Origin: Lachnospiraceae bacterium
Lineage (GTDB): Bacteria; Bacillota; Clostridia; Lachnospirales; Lachnospiraceae
Assembly (NCBI GenBank): GCA_024399135.1
Contig: JAKSHY010000002.1
Coordinates: forward strand, 181,100-245,099
Direction: 5' to 3'
Length of the DNA stretch: 64,000 bases
Below, piece after piece: positions 42,388 through 50,331 of this stretch. Positions within the stretch are counted from its first letter, which is position 1. Each line of letters begins with the position of its first letter. Position numbers and translations under genes: made by a program. The notes beneath the pieces were generated by a model, which ran no database searches, was not told where the DNA came from, and saw nothing but the letters and a program-made list of their open reading frames with translations.

Positions 42388-42452
42388 GAATTATTCCCTC
42401 GTACGTAATACAAGTTGCAGTAATTTAGCAATTTTTATCTATCTTGCAATTG

Positions 42453-42481
42453 ATAATACCATCATTTTGATTGATTGTAAA
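42453..42481 (-). promoter_or_regulatory. Promoter of the HTH-kinase module
   Basis: On the minus strand TTTACA (42481-42476), a 17-bp spacer and TATTAT (42458-42453). Confidence 0.7.
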
Positions 42482-42503
42482 CTCGTTTTTCCATCATATT
42501 GAT
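42461..42503. promoter_or_regulatory. Paired ATCA-N3-TGAT operators
   Basis: ATCATTTTGAT (42461-42471) lies between the -10 and -35 of the HTH-kinase promoter and ATCATATTGAT (42493-42503) just upstream. The centres are 32 bp apart, about three helical turns. They are probable sites for the HTH antitoxin. Confidence 0.65.
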
Positions 42504-42518
42504 TGTTATAAACAGCTC

Positions 42519-42548
42519 TTGACTTTTCGAACATTTGTTTGTTATTAT
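42519..42548 (+). promoter_or_regulatory. Promoter of the radical-SAM repair genes
   Basis: TTGACT (42519-42524), an 18-bp spacer and TATTAT (42543-42548). A LexA box fills the spacer. Confidence 0.75.
42528..42541. promoter_or_regulatory. LexA (SOS) box 1
   Basis: CGAACATTTGTTTG matches the Firmicute consensus CGAAC-N4-GTTYG and lies between the -35 and -10 of the repair promoter. Confidence 0.85.
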
Positions 42549-42554
42549 TACATT

Positions 42555-42568
42555 AGAACATTTGTTCT
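42555..42568. promoter_or_regulatory. LexA (SOS) box 2
   Basis: AGAACATTTGTTCT has perfect GAAC-N4-GTTC core symmetry and lies at the expected transcription start. It is 27 bp from box 1. Confidence 0.85.
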
Positions 42569-42606
42569 GATTCATTCAATTACTAAAAATTCGAAACGAG
42601 AAAAAC

Positions 42607-44127
42607 ATGTACGATTTACAAAAAGAACAAACATTAGACCAAAAGCTCGAAATACTATCTGATGCTGCGAAATATGACGTTGCATGCACCTCAAGTGGCG
42701 TTGATCGACGTGGAAAGGAAGGAATGCTTGGTAATTCATGTGCTGCAGGCGTATGTCACTCATTCGCTGCTGATGGAAGATGTATATCTTTACTCAAAAT
42801 ACTGATGACCAATCATTGCATATATGACTGCAAATATTGTAAGAACAGAGTCTCTAATGATGTTGAACGTGCCATCTTCACCCCTGAGGAAATCTGCACT
42901 CTCACTATAGAATTCTATAAAAGAAATTATATTGAAGGACTTTTTTTGAGTTCAGGCATCATTCAAAACCCGGATTACACTATGGAGAAGATGTGTGAGA
43001 CCTTAAGACTTCTTAGAACGAAATACCATTTTAATGGATACATACACATCAAAGCGATTCCCGGAGCATCATCAGAGCTTATTTATTCCGCTGGACTTCT
43101 GGCAGACAGAATCAGCCTTAACATGGAGCTTCCAACAGAAGCCAGTTTAAGAAAGCTTGCTCCTAATAAAACTATGCATAATATTCTGAATCCCATGAAT
43201 CAGATATCAAGCACCATAGCAAGTCATCGCGTAGCTATAGGAAAGAACGCCAGAATGGAACGTGCTGTTATTAACCAGCATCTCAACAATTCCATTTTTG
43301 GTTCATCCAATAACTCATCAAAATATATTAACGAAAACAATCGTTCCAAGTTGACTTATGTCAACCAGTCTGATGCTGGAATTTCATTAAATGAAGATAC
43401 CCTTTTATACCCGGCATGTAAGAATGACACTCAGCTTAAAAGACCTTTCGCAGCAGCAGGCCAGAGTACACAGATGATAATAGGTGCAACCAACGAAACT
43501 GATTTGGAGCTTATTCGAACGACCCAGAGCCTGTATCAGGCCTTCGATCTTAAGCGTGTTTTCTTTTCTGGTTACATTCCAATCAATGATGATGATACTT
43601 TGCCAGCTTTGGGGACACCTGTACCATTACTTAGAGAACACCGCCTTTATCAGGCTGATTTTTTAATGCGATATTATGGATTTTTTGCCAACGAACTTTT
43701 AACCAAAGAGAACCCTTACTTTGACAAAGATATTGATCCTAAATGTAACTGGGCACTTCTCAATCTTGATAAGTTCCCTATTGAAATTAATAAAGCTTCT
43801 TATGATGAGCTTCTACGTGTTCCTGGTATCGGACCGACCAGCGTCAGGAAAATTATGGCAGCAAGACGCTACGGTCATGTTACCTTCGATATGTTAAAAA
43901 GAATGCGAGTAGTCCTTAAAAGAGCTCAGTTCTTTATTACCTGTAATGGTAAAATGCTTAATAGAATTCCTATAGAAGACCATTTCATCAGAAGATGTCT
44001 TATTGATTCTGAACGTCCAGAGGTATTAAAGATTCAAGGAGAAGATGTGACATATACCCAGATGAATTTATTTAAAGATTTCGGACTTGGAGGAAATAAC
44101 AATGACAGTGTACTCTTGCGAGCCTAA
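42607..44127 (+). CDS. Radical SAM DNA modification/repair protein
   Basis: A 506-residue protein of the type known as putative DNA modification/repair radical SAM protein (TIGR03916-like). The [4Fe-4S] cluster cysteines are C71, C75 and C78 (CIYDCKYC). A C-terminal helix-hairpin-helix (INKASYDELLRVPGIGPTSVRK, in parts, near residue 400) implies DNA binding. It is partnered with the next gene, which overlaps it by 26 bp, and both lie behind two LexA boxes, so induction by DNA damage is expected. The chemistry is unknown; a lyase-like repair reaction is plausible by analogy with spore photoproduct lyase. Confidence 0.92.
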   Translation: MYDLQKEQTLDQKLEILSDAAKYDVACTSSGVDRRGKEGMLGNSCAAGVCHSFAADGRCISLLKILMTNHCIYDCKYCKNRVSNDVERAIFTPEEICTLTIEFYKRNYIEGLFLSSGIIQNPDYTMEKMCETLRLLRTKYHFNGYIHIKAIPGASSELIYSAGLLADRISLNMELPTEASLRKLAPNKTMHNILNPMNQISSTIASHRVAIGKNARMERAVINQHLNNSIFGSSNNSSKYINENNRSKLTYVNQSDAGISLNEDTLLYPACKNDTQLKRPFAAAGQSTQMIIGATNETDLELIRTTQSLYQAFDLKRVFFSGYIPINDDDTLPALGTPVPLLREHRLYQADFLMRYYGFFANELLTKENPYFDKDIDPKCNWALLNLDKFPIEINKASYDELLRVPGIGPTSVRKIMAARRYGHVTFDMLKRMRVVLKRAQFFITCNGKMLNRIPIEDHFIRRCLIDSERPEVLKIQGEDVTYTQMNLFKDFGLGGNNNDSVLLRA

Positions 44128-44869
44128 TCTTGAGGCTATGCTCACATGCATATATACTGCATTCGTATCAAGACTAGGGCATCAAAATATACGTCTTGAA
44201 TTAGAACCACTAGAACAGCTTAGTATGTTCGATGAATATGTTCATGTCGATGGTGATAATGCGATTGCACTACGAGTCATGGAATCAGTACAGTCTAAAA
44301 TATCTCCATATGTGTATGAGCAGTTAGCTTATAATTCTATGTCCTGTGAACCTGATGTTCTTGATAACATGTATCATGTCATGATATTAGGATTCGAGTA
44401 TGGAAGTGGTATATTACAAAGGCTTGAATTCAAAGACATAATCCGTTTTCAGGAAATACATAAACGTCTGTCTTCAGATGCATGCAGGTTTAAAGAGTTT
44501 TTAAGATTCCATGAAGTTGCACCTAATGTATATGCATCCCTCGTCGAACCTAAAAACAGAATCATTCCAGCCTTGGCTCTGGACTTTACTGACAGAATGC
44601 CATCTGAGCATTGGATGATAGTTGATGTTACACACAAGGAAGCCGCTATTCACCCTAAGGACGAAGAATATTACATTCAAAAGCTCACCGATGGTGAGTT
44701 ATGTAAACTTGCACGGATTGATCAGGCAAATGACAGTTTCACTGATTTATGGCAGCTTTTCTTTAACACCATAGCAATAAAAGAACGTTCAAATTATGTG
44801 TGTCAGCGTAATCACATTCCACTATGGTCGAGAAAACATGTTGTAGAATTTAATAGGCGACTCACTTAA
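44102..44869 (+). CDS. Partner protein of the radical SAM repair enzyme
   Basis: A 255-residue protein of the TIGR03915-like family that accompanies the radical SAM enzyme. Characteristic stretches are TVYSCEPNLEAMLTCIY, FLRFHEVAPNVYASLVEP, DRMPSEHWMIVDVTH and LWQLFFNTIAIKERSN. In other bacteria this domain can be fused to a uracil-DNA-glycosylase-like domain, which is absent here. The ATG at 44102 follows GGAGGAAATAAC and overlaps the upstream gene. A 12-bp perfect hairpin covers its stop codon. Confidence 0.9.
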   Translation: MTVYSCEPNLEAMLTCIYTAFVSRLGHQNIRLELEPLEQLSMFDEYVHVDGDNAIALRVMESVQSKISPYVYEQLAYNSMSCEPDVLDNMYHVMILGFEYGSGILQRLEFKDIIRFQEIHKRLSSDACRFKEFLRFHEVAPNVYASLVEPKNRIIPALALDFTDRMPSEHWMIVDVTHKEAAIHPKDEEYYIQKLTDGELCKLARIDQANDSFTDLWQLFFNTIAIKERSNYVCQRNHIPLWSRKHVVEFNRRLT

Positions 44870-44883
44870 CCAAGTGAGTCGCC
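44856..44883. terminator. Hairpin over the end of the repair operon
   Basis: GGCGACTCACTT pairs perfectly with AAGTGAGTCGCC across AACC and includes the stop codon at 44867-44869. The T-tract is weak. It probably ends transcription between the convergent genes. Confidence 0.6.
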
Positions 44884-44889
44884 CTGATA

Positions 44890-45909
44890 CTATTTCAGTA
44901 TTTTAGATTTTGCTTCTTCTAAAGCATCAATAACCCTGTCACACCATGCATCATATTCAGAATCTAGGACCTGACATTCTTCATGTGCCATGATATATTC
45001 AATAGTCCTTTTAATTCCCTGTTCGAATCTGATAGATGGATTGAATCCTGGTACTGCTTTTTTTAACTTTGAATTATCGAAAACTACAGAGTTCGCCTTG
45101 TCACCAATAAGTCCACCCTCTAAATCATAATCACTGCAAGAAGCCAGGAATGAAGATGATACATAATAAGGCTTATATTCAACATTTAATACCTTCGCAA
45201 TAGTTTCATATATCTGATTCCATGTAAGAGTTTCATCACAGGTAATTTGGAATGCTTCTCCGATTGCATGTGGATTAGCCATAAGACCTATGTACCCTTT
45301 TGCAAAATCCTCATTAAATGTCATAGTCCAAAGGGATGTTCCATCTCCATGAACAATAACCTTCTTTCCTTCCATCATTCTCTTGATTACCTGATAGCTT
45401 CCCTTACTTCCGTGAACTCCAAGTGGTACTGATCTTTCATCATATGTATGACTAGGTCTTACTATCGTTACAGGGAAACCATTGTCTCTGTATTCTTTCA
45501 TCAAAAGATCTTCACAGGCAATCTTATTTCGTGAATATTCCCAATACTTATTAGCCAGGGCTGTGCCCTCTGTTATTCTGTAATCTGCGCATGGCTTATT
45601 ATAAGCAGAAGCAGAACTTATATAAATATATTGTTTAGTCTTTCCTCTAAAGAGTCTTAAATCTCTTTCAAGCTGTTCAGGAACGAAACCAATGAATTCT
45701 CCTACACAGTCAAATTCCATATCTTTAATGGCTTCTTTTACTGCTGCCTCATCGTTGATATCAGCAACAATCGTTTTAACACCCTCTGGAAGCTCCTCGG
45801 TTCTATTACCCCTATTAAGAACATATAACTCCCATTCAGGATTCACTGCCAGCATTCTGGTAATTGCCATACTAATGGTTCCTGTACCGCCAATAAATAA
45901 TGCCTTCAT
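44890..45909 (-). CDS. NAD-dependent epimerase/dehydratase-like protein
   Basis: A 339-residue extended/atypical SDR. It has the GGTGTIS nucleotide motif (residues 7-13, FIGGTGTISMAI), NRGNRTEE in the cofactor loop, the SSASAYNKPCADY region and YSRNKIACEDLL with candidate catalytic Tyr-x3-Lys. The layout resembles CSP41/isoflavone-reductase-like proteins more than classical UDP-sugar epimerases. The start MKALFIGG at 45909 is set by GGAGG 8 bp upstream. Substrate unknown; it appears to be a single gene after the DHH gene's terminator. Confidence 0.85.
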   Translation of the reverse strand: MKALFIGGTGTISMAITRMLAVNPEWELYVLNRGNRTEELPEGVKTIVADINDEAAVKEAIKDMEFDCVGEFIGFVPEQLERDLRLFRGKTKQYIYISSASAYNKPCADYRITEGTALANKYWEYSRNKIACEDLLMKEYRDNGFPVTIVRPSHTYDERSVPLGVHGSKGSYQVIKRMMEGKKVIVHGDGTSLWTMTFNEDFAKGYIGLMANPHAIGEAFQITCDETLTWNQIYETIAKVLNVEYKPYYVSSSFLASCSDYDLEGGLIGDKANSVVFDNSKLKKAVPGFNPSIRFEQGIKRTIEYIMAHEECQVLDSEYDAWCDRVIDALEEAKSKILK

Positions 45910-45978
45910 TTTTAATACCTCCATATAGTAAACACTAATAGCTTCATGCCTACTATCAACCCCTCTCAATAATATTAA

Positions 45979-46005
45979 AGCATCATGTGACATGCACATG
46001 ATGCT
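45979..46005 (-). terminator. Terminator of the DHH-family gene
   Basis: AGCATCATGTG pairs perfectly with CACATGATGCT across a 5-nt loop. On the minus strand TTTAATATTATT follows. Confidence 0.75.
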
Positions 46006-46011
46006 CTATTC

Positions 46012-46938
46012 TTAATCATTAGCTAAATGACATAACTCATCAAGCATTTTAGGAAGATCTGTTGCCATTATTTCATCAGAGAACTGACATGTACCAACCT
46101 TCTCATGTCCTCCACCATTATACTTAAGCATAAGGCTTCCTACATTAACCTTACAGGTTTTATTGATGATGCTGTATCCAACAGCTGCAGAACATCCAAG
46201 TCCGCCACGTCCATTAACAATCCATGCAGAAATATTCTGTTCTGGGAACATACTATATACCATGAAACGATTACATGTATAGATAGGATCAACACCTCTT
46301 AAATCTGTAATCAAAACATTTCCTCTAACCTCTGAGTGAGCAAGAACCATTTCCTTGAACTTCTCAGTCTGTTCCATATAAATGTCGATACGTTCTTTAA
46401 CATCAGGCATAGCAAGAATTTCATCTGTAGACTTGTCCTTGCAGGCAACCATCAGCTTCTCCATCAACTGATAATTCGAAACTGTGAACTGACGCCATCT
46501 TCCAAGACCAGTTCTAGGATCCATCAAAAATCCTACTAAAATCCAACCTGTAGGATTTAATACTTCATCTATAGTAAGGTTACCAGAATCAACCTTATCT
46601 ACTGCTACCATGATGTCATCGAAATTAGGGAACTTTTCCTTACCACCATAATACTCGTAAATAATTCTCGCACATGAAGGAGTAATTCGGCTCTCACCTT
46701 TATACTGTCCAGCCAGTGCAAGTCTTTCATGTTCACTTGAGTGATGGTCAAACCATAAACCACATCCTGGAACATAAGGAACATTGGCAAGGCAGTCATT
46801 CTCATTAACCTCTACCAATCCATCCTGTAAATCCTTTGGATGTGCGAATTTCCAAGTATCAATCACACCAGCCTCGAGCAAAAGTGCTCCGCAAGCAAGT
46901 CCATCAAAATCAGATCGAGTAATCAATCTCATAGCCAT
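46012..46938 (-). CDS. DHH-family phosphoesterase
   Basis: A 308-residue DHH phosphoesterase. Motif I is SDFDGLACGALL and the DHH motif is LWFDHHSSEH. Further Asp motifs include VDKVDSGN, and the C-terminal DHHA1-like region has YNGGGHEKVGTCQF. Relatives are exopolyphosphatases, nanoRNases and cyclic dinucleotide phosphodiesterases; the variant spacing here does not decide between them. The N-terminal MAMRLITRSDFDG leaves no room for a sensor domain, so it is probably cytosolic. GGGAGG lies 10 bp upstream of the ATG. Single gene. Confidence 0.85.
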   Translation of the reverse strand: MAMRLITRSDFDGLACGALLLEAGVIDTWKFAHPKDLQDGLVEVNENDCLANVPYVPGCGLWFDHHSSEHERLALAGQYKGESRITPSCARIIYEYYGGKEKFPNFDDIMVAVDKVDSGNLTIDEVLNPTGWILVGFLMDPRTGLGRWRQFTVSNYQLMEKLMVACKDKSTDEILAMPDVKERIDIYMEQTEKFKEMVLAHSEVRGNVLITDLRGVDPIYTCNRFMVYSMFPEQNISAWIVNGRGGLGCSAAVGYSIINKTCKVNVGSLMLKYNGGGHEKVGTCQFSDEIMATDLPKMLDELCHLAND

Positions 46939-47057
46939 TAAACCATAACCTCCCTAAAGCAATTTATATAATTATACCAAAACAGCATTATCTTAACAAT
47001 CTTACGTTTGCTTTATTTTTCCAATTTATTGTATTATTTCTACTTCATATATTATTT

Positions 47058-47600
47058 CTATTTCGTAAATTTGAATTCTGTCACAGAGCAGTTCTGTACT
47101 CCGAATGCGGCATATTCTTCATTGGTCATATCCTCGAAATACGATTTGACTACTCGTGCTATTCCATTATGAGCAACGAGAATATATACCTTATCATCTT
47201 CCTTTAATCTGTCTAAAAGGTTATATATTCTCTGGGCAAGCTTAAGCATTGTCTCCCCGCCTTCATAGCTATTGATGAACTGTCTTTTGTCAGCCTGGAA
47301 TAATTCAGAGTTTCGAGGCGATGTACCTTCCCATTTTCCGAAGTTTTGCTCTATAAGCTCAGGCTCTTCCCTTGCTGGGATTCCAGTAATCTTCGAGATG
47401 TTGAGTGCAGTATCCTTAGCTCTCAAGAGAGGTGAGTAAAGAATTTCATCTGCCTTAATCCCAGCTTTTAGTATATTTTCCCCAGACTCTACTGCCTGCT
47501 CTATACCTTTACTGGTTAGCGGCACATCACTCCTGCCACATATTTTATCACTGACATTCCATTCACTTTGACCATGACGTACGAAATATATACTCTTCAT
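47058..47600 (-). CDS. Histidine phosphatase family protein
   Basis: A 180-residue phosphoglycerate-mutase-like phosphatase. The phospho-accepting histidine is in YFVRHGQSEWN and the second histidine in YILVAHNGIARVV. RSDVPLTSKGIEQA and SPLLRAKDTA are also standard. It is shorter than cofactor-dependent PGM, so it is a phosphatase (CobC/PhoE/GpmB-like) of unknown substrate. The start MKSIYFVRHG at 47600 has GGAG 6 bp upstream. It is preceded on the same strand by the DHH gene's 5' region. Confidence 0.9.
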   Translation of the reverse strand: MKSIYFVRHGQSEWNVSDKICGRSDVPLTSKGIEQAVESGENILKAGIKADEILYSPLLRAKDTALNISKITGIPAREEPELIEQNFGKWEGTSPRNSELFQADKRQFINSYEGGETMLKLAQRIYNLLDRLKEDDKVYILVAHNGIARVVKSYFEDMTNEEYAAFGVQNCSVTEFKFTK

Positions 47601-47643
47601 TACATTCTCCATAACTATCACATTTTTCTATAATTACTATAAA

Positions 47644-47676
47644 ATAGATGCAACACGCCAAGCGCATTGCATCTAT
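47644..47676 (-). terminator. Terminator of the second NSS transporter
   Basis: ATAGATGCAA pairs perfectly with TTGCATCTAT across a 13-nt loop. On the minus strand TTTTATAG follows. Confidence 0.7.
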
Positions 47677-47699
47677 AATCTAATAATCAATACTTTAAA

Positions 47700-49109
47700 T
47701 TAATTCAAAAATCCAAGCAAGCCAAAAGCCTGTAATAAAAGAATGAAAAGAATAACTGGAGCAATGAATTTAATCATTACATTATACAACGTCTTTCTTC
47801 CGAATTTCTCGCCATTTTTGGTTACTTCATCAACAATATATTTTGGCTTAACAATCCATCCTATGAAGATACATGTAACTAAAGCAACGAATGGCATTAA
47901 TACACTGTTACTTATATAATCCATTACATCAAGAATTGATCCTGAGCTACCTCCTGGAAGAGGAATATCGACTGCCAGTACATTAAATCCAAGGCAAACT
48001 ATAATTCCAAGAACAAGTGAATATACTGTAGCGATAATAGCACTCTTAGTTCTTGATATTTTCCACTTGTCCATAATTCCTGATACTATCGCTTCCATGA
48101 CAGATACGGATGATGTAACTGCTGCGAATGTAACCATTAAGAAGAATAAAATACCAATTACAACACCGAGAGTTCCCATATCACTGAACACCTTAGGCAA
48201 AGATACGAACATAAGACCAGGGCCAGCACTCATTCCGTCCATTCCCTTGAAAACATATACTGCAGGTACAATCATAAGTCCTGCCAGTAGGGCAACGAAT
48301 GTATCGAAGAATTCAATCTGATTAATTGACTTCATAAGGTTAGTATCATCTTTAACATACGAACCATAAGCAACCATAATTCCCATTGCAACACTGATTG
48401 AGAAGAAAAGCTGGCCTACAGCATCAAGAATTAACTGAATGAAGCCCTTTACTGTCATTCCCGAAAAATCAGGGGTAAGATATATCTTTAGGCCATCCAT
48501 ACCAGTTCTTACAGTTCCATCTTCAGCAGTATTACTAAGCGTAAGGGCGAAAATAGAAATACCAATAACAAGCAGTAATAATATAGGCATAAGTACTTTA
48601 CTGTATTTTTCTATACCCTTTTCAACACCACTTATTACAACAAAAGCTGTAAGTGCCAGGAAAATAATCATCCAGATTAGTGGTGTCCAGGTTTCACCTA
48701 AATATCCTGTAAAGAAGGTATCTTGAGCAGCTGCTTCGCCTTCCATAGTAATGAAGGTTTTAAGATATTTTAATACCCATCCACCAATTGAACAGTAGTA
48801 TGGAAGAATAATAACTGGAACAATCCATGCCAGCCAGCCATTAAATTTAAACTTATTATGAACATTTTCATATGCAGTCAATGGTCCCTGCTTTGTTTTT
48901 CTTCCTATGGCAATCTCCGTTGTCAGAAGTGCGAACCCGAACGTCAGAGCTAATATTATGTAAACAAAAATGAATGTTCCACCCTGATGCTTGGCTGCCA
49001 AATATGGGAATCTCCAGATATTACCCAAGCCAACCGCACTACCAGCGGCTGCAAGTACGAATCCGAATCCTCCGGAAAAACTGCTTCTTGATTTTTTATG
49101 TTCGCTCAT
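47700..49109 (-). CDS. Neurotransmitter:sodium symporter family transporter (second)
   Basis: A 469-residue NSS (LeuT-fold) protein. TM1 reads GFVLAAAGSAVGLGNIWRFPY with the unwound GxxxGLGNxWRFP site, and TM6 contains LFFSISVAMGIMVAYGSY. The FALLTTEIAIGRKTKQGPLTAY loop is standard (quoted in parts). It is a sodium-driven amino-acid uptake candidate with about eleven to twelve TMs. It shares the fold but not close identity with the copy at 21324-22712. The start MSEHKKSR at 49109 has GGGAG upstream. A long repeat-bearing gap lies on its 5' side. Confidence 0.93.
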   Translation of the reverse strand: MSEHKKSRSSFSGGFGFVLAAAGSAVGLGNIWRFPYLAAKHQGGTFIFVYIILALTFGFALLTTEIAIGRKTKQGPLTAYENVHNKFKFNGWLAWIVPVIILPYYCSIGGWVLKYLKTFITMEGEAAAQDTFFTGYLGETWTPLIWMIIFLALTAFVVISGVEKGIEKYSKVLMPILLLLVIGISIFALTLSNTAEDGTVRTGMDGLKIYLTPDFSGMTVKGFIQLILDAVGQLFFSISVAMGIMVAYGSYVKDDTNLMKSINQIEFFDTFVALLAGLMIVPAVYVFKGMDGMSAGPGLMFVSLPKVFSDMGTLGVVIGILFFLMVTFAAVTSSVSVMEAIVSGIMDKWKISRTKSAIIATVYSLVLGIIVCLGFNVLAVDIPLPGGSSGSILDVMDYISNSVLMPFVALVTCIFIGWIVKPKYIVDEVTKNGEKFGRKTLYNVMIKFIAPVILFILLLQAFGLLGFLN

Positions 49110-49169
49110 ATCTTCTCCCTGTCTATTGAACCTAATATCGCATGTAATGTAATATACAGCATATTCCAT

Positions 49170-49300
49170 GTCACATGTTGTATGTATTATGTTTTATGTA
49201 TTATGTTTTATGTTTTAAGGCTTATGTTACATATGCATATCACATTTTACATACATCTTGTACATATCTTACACGTATCATATTTCATATAATCATATCA
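49170..49300. repeat. AT-rich simple repeats (TATGTATTATGTTT)
   Basis: Low-complexity runs built on TATGT, ATGTTTTATG and ACATATC units in the 5' gap of the NSS gene. No gene or clear promoter is seen in them. Confidence 0.5.
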
Positions 49301-49380
49301 CACTTTTCTAAAACTTTTTAGTTTATTTTCAAATTCGTCCTTGTAAATTTAATATTTGCATTATTTTTCATACACATAAA

Positions 49381-49595
49381 ATCTTCGTCGCTAAATGTCA
49401 CTTTACGGCACTTTCATTCATTGCTGCTTGTTGACTATTAAATCATGTGCGGTTGCACAGTCAAGGGTGCTTCGCACCGCAATCGCGGCATGCCCTTGAC
49501 AGAGCAACCCGCTACATGATTATTATTAGTCAAGTCAGAATGAATTATTATGTTCTTCCCATCACTTTTTTTGCACCATTTTTCATTTACAACAA
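49381..49595. repeat. Dispersed element, copy B, with long hairpin
   Basis: This is the second copy of the element at 24002-24217, in the same orientation. The core palindrome 49441-49521 has the same 81-nt length as copy A. Outer arms TTGACTA/TAGTCAA extend it. Between copies several stem positions differ, while the GTCAAGGG/CCCTTGAC arms and the GGTGC-TTC-GCACC cap are identical. It ends in one ACAACAA...TTTGTT unit and is followed by a hairpin array, as is copy A. Confidence 0.85.
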
Positions 49596-49681
49596 TTTTA
49601 CTTACACTTTTCCTGTTTGTTATTTTTTCCTACTAGATTCTCAGATTTACATCTTGCTACCCCTATACTTTTTCTTCAGGC

Positions 49682-50030
49682 GGGTCTGATTCGCTGCATT
49701 CCATCTTTCTGACCCTCCATTCTTTCTTCAGACGGGTCAGATTCTCATTGTCTTACTTTTCTGACCCACCTTTCTTTTCTTCACGCGGGTCTGATTCGCT
49801 GCATTCCATCTTTCTGACCCTCCATTCTTTCTTCAGACGGGTCAGATTCTCATTGTCTTACTTTTCTGACCCACCTTCCTTTTCTTCAGGCGGGTCTGAT
49901 TCGCTGCATTCCACCTTTTTGACCCGCTATCTTTTCTTCCCACGGGTCTGATTCTCATTGTCTTACTTTTCTGACCCACCTTCCTTTTCTTCAGGCGGGT
50001 CTAATCCTCATAGTCTCACCTTTCTGACCC
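49682..50030. repeat. 52/53-bp hairpin array with 105-bp higher-order unit
   Basis: Seven units begin (GGGTC) at 49682, 49734, 49787, 49839, 49892, 49944 and 49997, so steps alternate 52 and 53 bp. Each unit is GGGTC(A/T)GA...TCTGACCC (about 33 bp) plus a pyrimidine-rich spacer. Two loop types alternate (TTCGCTGCATTCC and TTCTCATTGTCTTAC), giving a 105-bp super-unit. The last units diverge. A related array is at 63819-64000. Confidence 0.9.
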
Positions 50031-50101
50031 GCTATCTTTCCTCGTCTTCAAATCGCATGGAGAAAATTTTCACTCTCATCTCAGGCGAGTAGGCTGACAC
50101 C

Positions 50102-50145
50102 TACTTAATATCTACTTAATATCTACTTAATATCTACTTTATATC
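50102..50145. repeat. 11-bp tandem repeat TACTTAATATC
   Basis: Four copies (50102, 50113, 50124, 50135), the last with one change. The unit length of 11 bp places the copies on nearly the same helical face. Confidence 0.8.
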
Positions 50146-50257
50146 CACTTTGCATAACACCTCAATCTCGTAAGCTCATTTCGGTGATTATACATTCGCC
50201 AAATAAATACCTTCTTGCATGCATGAGTATTTACTTGGCTCATCGTGGATAACAAAA

Positions 50258-50285
50258 AAGTCCTGCAGATAACTCTGCAGGACTT
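50258..50285 (-). terminator. Terminator of pfp
   Basis: AAGTCCTGCAG pairs with CTGCAGGACTT across a 6-nt loop. On the minus strand TTTTTTG follows. Confidence 0.92.
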
Positions 50286-50331
50286 AATTTCTCTCTCTAA
50301 ACCTTTTCTATATCTAATAAAGGTTGTATTC

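Noticed and set aside
44856..44883. Riboswitch or attenuator
   Set aside because: A simple perfect hairpin at the junction of two convergent genes, overlapping a stop codon, fits transcription termination.
49682..50030. CRISPR array
   Set aside because: Units are hairpin plus nearly constant spacer; the intervening sequences repeat instead of being unique, the period is 52/53 bp, and no cas genes are present.
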